From contig CM019827.1 in the NCBI GenBank assembly GCA_009763385.1, positions 109,147,204 to 109,211,203 of the forward strand: a stretch of 64,000 bases of DNA. The letters run 5' to 3'. Origin of the DNA: Coix lacryma-jobi var. lacryma-jobi (lineage: Eukaryota > Streptophyta > Magnoliopsida > Poales > Poaceae). A model generated the notes under the pieces. The model had not been told where the DNA came from and made no database searches. It saw only the letters and a list, made by a program, of their open reading frames with translations. Position numbers and translations under genes: made by a program. This document shows positions 21,988-31,790 of the stretch, piece by piece. The stretch's first letter is position 1, and each line of letters starts with the position of its first letter.

Positions 21988-23945
21988 CTACACACAAGAG
22001 GACAAAGCAACCCGAGTCTTGGATCCCGAAGGGTTAGCACGCATATACTTGGGAACCCAAGACTTGGTAACAAACTCAACTTATCTTGTGGATTAGCATG
22101 ATGCAAATGTTGGTTCAAATGAAATTTCAAAACACCCTTGGAAGTATCCCTCAAAAGGATAACTCGAGGAGAAGAACGAGTCATACCACGGGAAAAGAGG
22201 CAAACATCTTCCAAGGTTTTTGTAGAAGAACCAATAGAAGCACCATGAGAAGCATGACGTGGACCAACACAAGAAGCATTAGAAGCATGTCCACGACCAT
22301 GACCTAATCCACTAGAAAAGGAGTCATAAAACCCATCAACAAAGAGGGGCTTCTTACTAGGAGCACTAGCGTTCATGCCATGAGAAGGGCAATGAACCAC
22401 CAACTTCCTAGAAGAGCGAGCTTGGCACAAACGTTTGGCACGACGATAGCAAAAGCTTTCTTGATGCCCATCTTTCTCACAAAAAGAGCAATGGTACAAA
22501 GGCCTATTGGAAGGCACACCATTCTCCGACAAGTGAGAAGTCCCTTGGGACTTAGAACAAGAAGCATCAACAACCAACTTGGTGCCAACACTCAGCACAT
22601 GTGCCATGGGAAAGGCTACATGGCTTCCTAAAAGCCTTAGCTCGAATACGTCGTCGTGTTTTGACACGGTGGAAACAAAAATCAAATGAATGTCCATCCT
22701 TCTTGCAAAGGTGTAATGGAAAATTGGATGGGAACACGAGTCCAAAAATGTGAGAAGCACCCTTGTCATGAGAAGTCCCTTGGACATCACCTTGAAGAAG
22801 AACAAGGTTAGGAGTAGCTATGAAAGAGCTATCCGAATCCTTGACACAATGCTACAGTCAAAAGACTCATGCACAACACAAGAACTCAACTCCGTTACAA
22901 AGAAGCAATTTTAGAAGCATCAACATCGGAGTTGCAAGAAATGCGTGACTCAAAAGACATAGCACAAAGACTCTTGCATCTTTTAGCTAAAACCTCATTT
23001 TCAAACATGAGGCGATCACAAGTACCACAAGGAGCATTTTCAGATTTTCCATCTCCTCTCTAATGCACTCGACATATGTGGTACGCAAGAGTTCATTTTC
23101 TTTTTCAAGGTTGGCACTCATATCATTGTGCTCAACCAACTTGGCGCTCATATCATCGCGCAAAACTTTCAAAGCCAAACTTCTTTTTCAAATCAATGCA
23201 TGATGTGCACATGAAATCGGTGAAAGAAACATCACCATTCACATCAAAGCAAAGAATCATGAGTATCACTAGAAGCATGGCAAGCATTTTTTTCAAGAAC
23301 TGAGCTACAAGGCCTAGCATTTATCTCATCAATTCAGCCCTAGCATGCTCAAGTTCATCTACACATGTGGTGTGAGTCAATTTAATTTATTAATTTTAGC
23401 ATGTAAAGACTCACAAGAACACATGGTAACAAAGCTTTGACTTAAGCAAGCCTATTTCAGTTTTAGCACAATCAAGATCCTTGCGTAAGTCAATGCAAAC
23501 TAGACATGGTTTGGAAGCATTTGATTTCAACAATTCATTCTCAGATTTTAAGCTAGCAAGAGAAAGCCTAGCTCATCATTCTTCCTAAGCATGTCACTAC
23601 AAGAGGTGCAAGGTGAAGATGCACTAGACTTCCAATGAAAAGACCATTTTTTAAGCCTAGTGATGGAGCAATTCAACTTCTCAATCTTATTACGCAAGGT
23701 ATCACAGTGTTCATCAATTCTATCATTATACTCATCACAATATTAAAACGTTGGACAAATCCCAAGGCTAGCGACAAGTGTACCTTTCTTGGACTTGCCA
23801 AGTTCGCGTATAATATCCTCGTTTGAGTGCTCATCATCCCTTAGGAAGTCCTACAAAGCATCTACCTCGCGTTCCACCTTATCAATTGCATGTCCATCAA
23901 ACAAACCTATGGACAAAGACACGCTAGAAGAAGACCTGGTGCCAT
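21988..23945 (-). pseudogene. gag: gag-like gene of B1 (coiled coil plus CCHC knuckles)
   Basis: The ATG at 23945 corresponds to the start of the intact first ORF of B2 (M-A-P at 63612). The gene runs left through a charged, coiled-coil-like stretch (about 23850-22870) to two zinc knuckles. One, C-S-F-C-x4-H-x4-C, is at 22490-22449. A second, near 22720-22680, has lost its first Cys. The 3' end carries S-W-V-P-K-Y, like the W-V-P-K motif that closes gag in A and C, and then a stop at 21990-21988. Several frameshifts and stops break it. Unlike A and C, nothing pol-like follows. Kinship to SIRE-type gag is inferred from the knuckles and the terminal motif. Confidence 0.65.
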
Positions 23946-24074
23946 TTCTAAAAGCACCGTTAGTGTTAGCCAAACAAAAGCTTAAACACTTCGACAAACA
24001 AAATCGGAAACACAACCGCTCTCAAAAGGTCGCCTTCGCGGATCTGGAACCGGTTAAGGTAGAGAGATCCTTAA

Positions 24075-24087
24075 CTGGCTCTGATAC
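24075..24087 (-). promoter_or_regulatory. Primer-binding site of B1
   Basis: On the minus strand TGGTATCAGAGCC follows the 5' LTR after 2 nt. It matches the complement of initiator-methionine tRNA. Confidence 0.85.
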
Positions 24088-24507
24088 CAATTGAAGGACC
24101 AAAAATGCTAAAGCAAGGCGACCAGAGGGGGGGGGTGAATGAGAGCCTAAAAATTTCTTTCGAAATTCTGGCCTCTGTCCCAACAAAATCAACCCCAAAA
24201 GCTTCGGACTCAAACATGTTGCCCACGACCCTCGGAAAGAGAGTGGATGATCCCTAGGATCACTGCAAGGCACCACACAAGAGAGCAAACCAAAACTCTC
24301 AAAACTCCGAGTCAAGTTCGTGCCTAAAAGACTCACTCCCAAACGTAGATAGAGGGCTACGTTGGGACTTCTCCAAATACCGATGCTAACAAGTAGCAAA
24401 GATACCTAGAGAGGTTCCTAGGTGAACTCTAGGAGCAAACGAGAAGTCCGGAGGTGAAGCAGAAAAGCCGAGAGAGCAAAAGCACTAAAACTCAACCTAC
24501 AGCCGAT

Positions 24508-24765
24508 TCCCGGGCTGTCCGCGCCAGGGGCGGACTGTCCGCGAAACCCTGGCGGACTGTCTGCCCGGCTAAAAACCAAAAACAGCAAAGCTGCTGATCC
24601 TCCCCTGCGCGACTCACGGACTGTCCGCGCCTTATATGACGGACTGTCCGCCGGTCAAAAAATGACCGTGAGCAGTGCGCGCTGTGCTGTTCTGGTCTGG
24701 CCGAGCCCGATGGCCGGACAGTCCGCCACCAAGGGGAGGACAGTCCGCCACTGTCCAGAATGCCC
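24508..24765. repeat. GGCGGACTGTCCGC motif array in the B1 LTR
   Basis: GCGGACTGTCCGC-type near-palindromes recur about eight times in both orientations. The array lies 570-840 bp downstream of the TATA box in element sense, so it would be transcribed. B2 has GACCGGACGC/GCGTCCGGTC motifs at the corresponding place. Confidence 0.7.
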
Positions 24766-25338
24766 AAAATCCTCATGGGACAAAACCAAAATCGATTGGA
24801 TCTTCACCAAATCGAACGGGGCTGCAACCAAACTTCTCCCAAGTGTTCTTCTACGTGTTGGGAAGCTAATCCTAGGATATCATCGCTCCAAACCAACTAA
24901 TCCATGAGAAATCCGAAGAACACTATAAAAGGGGAAGAACGAAGAACAAAAACGATTTTGACCCGATATACTTGTTCGTGAGGGTAGAGATGAATTCCTT
25001 CGGTGGAAATGTTCTCCTCACTTCAAAGTACAAGTTGATTCAAAAGAATCGAAAAGACGCAGCATGGAGGGAGATCGAGTGAAGAGAAAATCGTGGAGAA
25101 AAGTAGAACGCGAAGAACAAATTCAAAACGTGAATTCAACCACGAATTTGATCCTTGGATTCAGAGGAATGGATGATTGATTAAGCACTCGGTGTCGGCT
25201 ACAAGCCACTCCTAGCAACACAAAGCTTGGATGGCGAAAACTCAAGAACAAGAGCCAACTCTCCTCTAACCCTACCTTCTCTCACAAACACAAGAGAGAG
25301 ACACCATCCAAGGATGGGCTCCCTAACCAGCCTCCTTC

Positions 25339-25347
25339 ATATATATA
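25339..25347 (-). promoter_or_regulatory. TATA box of the B1 5' LTR
   Basis: TATATATA within GCGCCTATATATATGAAGG is shared with B2 (near 62104), where it lies in the same local sequence. Confidence 0.65.
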
Positions 25348-25441
25348 GGCGCATGTCCGAAGACCAAAACGCCCTACATGAAGTACTCAACCCAAATACC
25401 CCCCAGGGGTAAAACTGTCCACCCTACAGTTTTCATCCGAC

Positions 25442-25446
25442 GGCAC
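25442..25446. repeat. Target duplication of G2, left copy (GGCAC)
   Basis: GGCAC precedes G2 and GCCAC follows it at 39312-39316: four of five bases match. B2 near 62009-62017 shows the uninterrupted target. Confidence 0.7.
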
Positions 25447-25794
25447 TGTAACACCTCTGGTGTTTAATCTGTAATTACCTGACATGTCATCATCATTAGT
25501 CATTAATCATTCTTGCCTTGCATTTATGTTGCCTTAGTACTTGTGTAGCAATCTCTTTTCAAAAACCCTAAAGCCCAAATCTTCCTATAAGGGCAAAAAT
25601 GGTAATTTCACCTCTGTGCCTAGTCTTGTGTATTTCTTGTTCAGTTTAGTGTCTTGAAGCTTTGTTGTGTTGTTCAAAACCCAAAATCCTAATCAGATTT
25701 CAAGTCCTTTTGAAAAACCCTAATTTCCAAACCCTGGCTTTTACCCTCTTTTAATAATTTAAAAACTATTCAAAATTTGGACTTGGTCCAAAAG

Positions 25795-26167
25795 CTAAGT
25801 TGTAGATCTTGTCTAGAGGAACAACTTTGGTGTTTACAAATTTTCAAGTTTCTATACAAAGTTTGAAGTAATTTCAAATTCATTCAAATTCCAGTTTTTG
25901 TCCCCTTTTCATTTTTCAAAATAATTCAAAAACTAATGAGTTTCAGAAAAAGTGTATATTAGCAAAGTTATAGGTTTTTGACAAAAGAAATAACTTTCAT
26001 ATTTGCAGATTTTCAAGTTTCTATATAAAATCAAAAGTAATTTTGAATTTATCCAAATCCCAAAAGTGTTCCCTTTTCTGTTTTCGAATATAATTCAAAA
26101 ACGTTTGGAATTTGAAAATATTCTTTTTGACAAAGTTGTAGATCTCCTTTTTCTGCACAACTTTGGT
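25795..26167. repeat. Three 168-bp-period inverted repeats in G2 U3
   Basis: Units begin at 25795, 25963 and 26131, exactly 168 bp apart. In the middle unit the left arm reads GTTAT and the right arm ATAAC, where G1 has GTTGT and ACAAC, a paired change that keeps the complementarity. Confidence 0.75.
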
Positions 26168-27059
26168 ATTTTGAGTTTTTGCTGCTCAGTTTAATTTTGG
26201 GAGAAATTTGAAAAATACAGAAAGTCAAACCCTACACCCTAGCCCTGTTCATCTTCTACCTAGGGCCAGGGGGGCTCCGGCCATGGCAGCTCGCCGGCGC
26301 CGCGTGCGCCACGCGCCTGGCAGCTGCTTGCCTGCCTCCAACCTGCCGCCGCTGTCCGCGCCATCATGCCGCACCCGCACGCGCCAAAGTTGACCCGTGC
26401 CCCGTCCCCTACTGCTCCCTGCGCGTCGCCGCCGCGTGGCCATCGCCGGCGAGCTCTTGCGCCCGGGTCCTGAGCGATATTCTCGCTCCCTTTTCCCATC
26501 AACCGACAGCACGCGCGCACGCCCGACCTTATCCCTGCCACAGCACGCCCCGAGCGGCAGCACGCTTGGCTATAAAGCCACCCGCCGGCCGCCGTTCCTC
26601 CGCCACCGTCGCCAGCTCACTCCAGAGCCTCCGCCGCTCAACCACCTAGCCCGAAAGCTCCGCCTTGAGCTCGCGAAGCTTCCCAGCCCCTCAATTTTAC
26701 CTCCGCCGCCCCCAATCGCCTGGCGAAACCCATCTTCCCAAACTCCGGCGAAACACCGGTGAGCACGGATTGAGAAATACTCTCTCCCGGCCGTGATCTT
26801 TCCTCCCCGACCCCTGCTTCATCTTCCTTGCCTCCTTGCGCTCCTACCCGCTCCTGGTGACCGTGTTTGGTGAACAGAGCCGCCGGCACGCCGCTCGCCG
26901 CCAAGAGAGCTCCGCCGAAGCACCGCCAACGTCGAGCTCCCTCCTCCGACCCTGCACCGCCTCGCCGAGCCTCCCTCCCGACTCACGGTGAGCCCGCGAA
27001 TCTTTCCCCACCCTCGGCTTTCCCAGCGCGAGCCCCGAGCGGCGGTCCGCCGTCCGCCT

Positions 27060-27290
27060 CGCCTGCGATTCGCCCAAGCCTCCAAGCCAGGCTCGAACGA
27101 AACAGTCGTTTCCGTCCGCCCGAGCCTCCGCCAGGCCTCGGACGAAACAGTCGTTTCCGTCTCGCCCGAGCCTCCAAGCCAGGCCTCGGACGAAACAGTC
27201 GTTTCCGTCTCGCCCGGCCTCCAAGCCAGGCCTCGGACGAAGCAAACGTCTCCGTCTCGCCCGAGCCGTTTCGCCCGAGCTTGCGAGGAA
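27060..27290 (+). repeat. 48-bp tandem repeat in the G2 leader
   Basis: About five units contain CAGGCCTCGGACGAAACAGT. The 48-bp period is a multiple of three, so one frame reads as a 16-residue repeat, but indels between copies break that frame. The 3' LTR copy (about 36870-37090) is more degraded. Confidence 0.65.
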
Positions 27291-29483
27291 AGAGCACAGT
27301 GCTCTTTTTTTTCCTTTTTAGGAAGTTGTGAATAGTGTTCCTTTTTCATCTTTTTGTATGATTTTCTGAATTGCTCTAAAAATTCTGAAAATTTTACAGT
27401 TAACTTTTTATACCATGTAGTATTGTAGAAAAATATGAAACTTGGACTTTGTGCAAAAATTTGAAAATGAAAATCTCTCTTTTAATTAATAAATGGATGG
27501 TTTTGGATTTTTAGAAAATCTTTTATAACTCCAAAATCATGAGATAAATTTTTGTGAGCTTCCTATGCCATGTTTAGTCTGTGGTGAAATTTTGAAGTCT
27601 TTTGGAACAAGTTGATTTTTGAGCATTATCTTTAATTGTTAAATAGTGCTTTTTGTTAATTAATGTCTGATTTTATTTGAGCACCTATGACCTCCAAAAA
27701 TTATGAATTTGTTTTGCCATCTATCTACACCATAATGAACTTATGTGATTAATTTGGTAATTTTTGGAGCAACTGCATAAAATGACCTTTTTAATAATTA
27801 AGAAAAACAGAAAAGGTGATTAAGGTTCATGTTGTATGCCCTGTGTTGCATTGTTCATACTAGCATACTCATGAGCATGCATCATTGCATTTATAGTCAC
27901 CGAAGAAGGCGTCAAGATCGAGGCAGCCGCCGACGAACTGTCCCTGAGGCTACCCCGAGCTCCGACAACTGCCCTGCCGCCCTCGAGCCTGCCCTCTTTG
28001 CTCTTCAAGGCAAGCCCCGGTGCATTTAACCTCTTTCCTTGGATTTATAAAATGTTTTTTTAAATGCTTTTGAGTTAAATTATTGCATTAGGTTTTAGGA
28101 GTTGTGTGCTATCCTAATTGATGCACTATCCACCTTGACCACTGATACACCCGATACCTGCTTTTCAAAAGTATTTGAAAAATGCTTAGCAATGCTTATT
28201 GAATTAGACTTTGCAATAAAATCCATTTTCAAAAGTGTGATCACTTAAAGAACTTTATGGGCATTTGGCTTTACTCCCTGCTTTGGCTAAGTATCTGATC
28301 CATACCTAGTCAACAAGGAGAGGTTGTCCGAGCGTACGGTGCCGTCATGTTGTAGTCCGGGACTCAACATTTGACACCGACCGGGACAGGGTTGAAAAAC
28401 CGACAGGACCTGTAATCTTGGGTTAGAGTCCCGAGGTGCTTGTTGCTGACGGAAAACACTTTAGGGACCATCCGTATGGGGGCCTGCGGTCAAGACTTGT
28501 AACTATTCACATACTTTCGGAAAGCTCTGGCTCCGAGGAATCCTTTATTGGACCGACAACCGCGCACTGGGAGTGGAGAGATGGCGGAAGTAGCATGTAC
28601 CCACGTGGTCGTCGTAGCTGGATAGGAGTGGTGTACTGTACTTCCGGGTGGCGTAGGACCGGTCCAATCTTGGAGGAATCGTGGTAGACGAGTTGGCATA
28701 TGCAAGCTTGGGTGCGACATATGCAGTGTGGATAGGGATCCTCAGCTGAGTATTATTATCCGGATTAACGTTGCTCCTCGGTTATGGAGACTTGGTCCAC
28801 TGACTGTCAACGGAGAGTGGTTCTCAACTAGGAATGTTTTGAAATGTAAAATGAATCATGAACGATGAAGAATTGGAGGAATGCTGAATCTTTCCAAAAT
28901 AAAATAGGTTTACAAAAATGCTTTTCTGCAAAATACTGATCTTGCTTAAACCTTACCTTGACTACCCTAAGCCTCTCATTCCTGAGTCTTCTCCCTTTTT
29001 CTTAGTCGGGTAAGTCTTGTTGAGTACCCCAGTACTCAGGTTTGTTTACCCATGCTGCAGGTATGACAGAGTCCCCGATGTGTCTTGCACCCTGCTGCGT
29101 GACCATCGTCCAGAGAGGCCGATGAGGCCGAAGAATAGTTGTACACCCTCGGGCTGGGTGATTATAAGTATCTTTGTTGTTCTCCACTATGTTGCCTATG
29201 TCTATCTCTATTATCAGAACTTGGTTTGTAATAACTGCACCTTAATTTCTATTTGGAACCCTGCTTTGTAAAACTATTGTTATTTAAGTCTTCTGCTCTT
29301 TATTCCGATGTTATTTGTAAAAGTATGCAATGCTGTAACCGAATTGTGAGATGATCCTGGGGACATTGGGCACTGATGTAGCCCGGTGGCGAACAGGTCT
29401 TAATCACATGGAACATGGGTTTCGGCTGTCAGAGGTTGACAGGGACACGTGGGCCATGAGATTAGGGCCGTTCCGTCACAGAT

Positions 29484-29496
29484 TGGTATCGGAGCA
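29484..29496 (+). promoter_or_regulatory. Primer-binding site of G2
   Basis: TGGTATCGGAGCA lies 3 nt after the LTR and differs by one transition from the G1 site. Confidence 0.85.
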
Positions 29497-29810
29497 TCTC
29501 ACTTTTAACGTTGCAGTGTTCGTTTTTGCGAAACTTCAAAAGACCTTTTGAGTCCAAACAAACTAAACTTGACTATTTTGAGTCCAAATTGCTTCTCTCA
29601 TCTTGTCTCTCATATGGCACACTAGCTAGTGGAACAACATATTTTAAGCCCTATGTACCTTATTTATTTATTGCATTGCTTTGTTCCTAGGAACGATTCA
29701 TCCCTCATGTCATAATCACTTAAGTTAAAGACATCCTCTCTAAGTTCGTTGGGTAGTATGCCTTTACCTGTTCTTGCTAGCCTTTCTCATCCATCTAATC
29801 TTGTCCAGAC
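29497..29810 (+). other. Untranslated leader of G2
   Basis: It is noncoding and alignable with the G1 leader (7670-7980). Nothing further is seen. Confidence 0.6.
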
Positions 29811-30412
29811 ATGGCCCGTATCAAGCTGACTGCCCGCAAGTCGACTGGACCGCATGGTGTGCCACGCCACCAGCTGGCACCTCGCGTTGGAGAAGAGACT
29901 GCCGAATCTTCCAATGGTCGTCGCTTTCCCCGCCGCACCCGTAAGAACCTGACGGAGGAGATCAAGGATCTGAAGGCTGAGCTGAAGAACTTGGAGCATG
30001 ACTTCTACCACTCACGCCTGGAGTTTTATGAGGCACGAGCTTCCCTGGAGCAGGCCAACCGGAACACGGTTCGCGCTATCGAGCAGCGCAATGATGCTTG
30101 AATCGCGAGGACGTCACCAGAGCCGAGCTCCACGGACTGCAGCAGTACACAGCTCAGATTGAACAGTTCAATGATATGCTTCATGAGGAAGTGCATCAGC
30201 TGTATGATCAACTCCACCCTTGGTACCCCCGGTTATGGAAGACCCTGAGGACGGAGTAGTGGAAGAACCCGATGTGGAACAAGAGCCAGACGTGGACGAA
30301 GAAATTGAACCTGCTGAGGACGTCCACGCTGAAGACGAGGACGAGGAGGAAGAGCCTGAGCATCCTCGAAGAAGACGACGACGAAGAAATGATCATCATC
30401 GATGAGGACTAG
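29811..30412 (+). pseudogene. Pre-gag ORF of G2 with histone H3-tail-like N-terminus
   Basis: The N-terminus after Met is A-R-I-K-L-T-A-R-K-S-T-G, identical to histone H3 residues 1-12 at ten of twelve positions (changes at T3 and Q5). P-R-H-Q-L-A-P-R follows. This copy is closer to H3 than G1 because R2 is kept. A heptad-like charged region runs to about residue 95, where TGA (30099-30101) replaces a Trp codon seen in G1. Downstream, indels disturb the frame, but the acidic Glu/Asp-rich end is still evident to the stop at 30410-30412. The coding body is shared with G1, so the tail likeness predates both insertions. Confidence 0.8.
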
Positions 30413-30672
30413 ACCCGTCTTTAGGAGATGGAGATCCCGTGTGTCTGTACCACCTGCTTACCTAAAACCTTAGTCTAGGTTTGGGAGCGTTAGTCTATCT
30501 TTTGTTAAGTCAGTCTGTATCTTTCTTTCTTTTCGTACCTTTTTCCCCTTATCGGTCAGTTGTGTCTGTCAGAAATCTTTATCAATCTATCAGTCTTTGT
30601 ATCAGAAGAAGCTATCAGTCTGTTGATTTCAGAACCCTATCTATGAATGCTAAGTTCCAAGTTGCTTAACAG

Positions 30673-31790
30673 ATGCCTGTGAACACTCGCACTGGAGCTC
30701 GAGGTTCTGATGATGCCAACCTTCCAAACCCTCCACATGTTCCCTACCCTGGCAGATGCCATTGCAGCCTTGGCAGCTGCTGCTACCTGATGGCTCAAAA
30801 TCAGGGGCAGCAGAACAATGGTCACTGTGGTCGTCACGACATCAACCGTGAGACTACATATGTGGATTTCACCGAGACCCGTCCACCAGTTTTCACCAAA
30901 GCAGATGAACCCCTGGAAGCTGATGACTGGCTCCGCACTATGGAGCAAAAGTTCAGTCTTCTCCGCTGTACTGACATCCAGAAGCCCCGGTTCGCTTCCA
31001 GCAGCTTCGTGGTCCAGCAAGCGCTTGGTATGCCAACCTGTTGGCTGCCCAGCCAGAAAGGTCATCAGTTGACCTGGGAAGAGTTCCGCACCGCTTTCCG
31101 TGCACATCACATCCCTTCGGATTAATGAAGATGAAGCTTGATCAGTTTCTGGCACTGCAGCAGAAGGACTCCACAGTAATGCAGTACGTGGGTCAGTTCA
31201 ACCATCTTAGCCAGTATGCCTCAGAGTATGTCAACACAGATGAAAAGAAGAGGGATTGTTTCCTTAGAGGTCTGCATCCTAAGATCCGCAGAAGTCTGTC
31301 CAATAACCTGACCAGTTCGTATCATGATGCTGTTGACCGGGCTGTCGCTTTTGAAGAGAGCAACCATCAGTATCAAGAGGAAAAGAAGAAGAAGAAAGCA
31401 GGATCCAGCAGTTTCTCTGGCGGTCACAAGCGCCAGAGGATCATATACCACCCCAGTCACCACCAAAATCGCCTACCTTACCCCAACCAGCAAGTGGTCG
31501 TCCGTACCGCGGCCACCACCCATAATGCCAACCAGCAGAGTGCCACACAGCCGAACGCCCCAGGTGTTCGTATCACCACTCCACAAACAGCCTACAACCA
31601 TCCCTGCTACAACTACAAGCGGCCAGCGCTGTGGTCACTCTGGTCTCGTGATGCCCAAAGCCCAAGAGGTATGCCCAGAATACTCAGAAGAATCCTGGAG
31701 GATCTCAGCAGCAGCAGCACCGTGCACAGCAGCAGCATGTTCAGAAAGGCAAGATTGTCAAGAAGCACGGGCAAGTCTACTACACCACTG
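30673..31790 (+). pseudogene. gag: gag of G2
   Basis: It starts M-P-V-N-T-R-T at 30673 as in G1. The capsid-like region is recognisable (P-L-E-A-D-D-W-L-R-T-M-E) but has frameshifts, for example near 30740, 31010 and 31120. The zinc knuckle is destroyed: the second Cys is Tyr and indels follow. Confidence 0.88.

Larger units (their letters stand above)
24090..25446 (-). repeat. 5' LTR of B1, left part
   Basis: This is the R-U5 and promoter-proximal part of the B1 5' LTR, up to the G2 insertion. It holds a G-run near 24127-24135, the CGGACTGTCCG array at 24508-24765 and, on the minus strand, a TATA box near 25347-25339 (CCTATATATATGAA). Confidence 0.9.
25447..29480 (+). repeat. 5' LTR of G2
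   Basis: It has the same plan as the G1 LTR: AT-rich U3 with the 168-bp array, TATA-like box near 26570, GC-rich leader, donor-like CGGTGAGC near 26985, 48-bp tandem repeat, AT-rich segment, then the short reading frame (27896-28029, broken here by a one-base deletion). Confidence 0.93.

Noticed and set aside
24075..24087. tRNA genes at the TGGTATC motifs
   Set aside because: Only about 13 nt match the tRNA 3' end. They are primer-binding sites with no cloverleaf around them.
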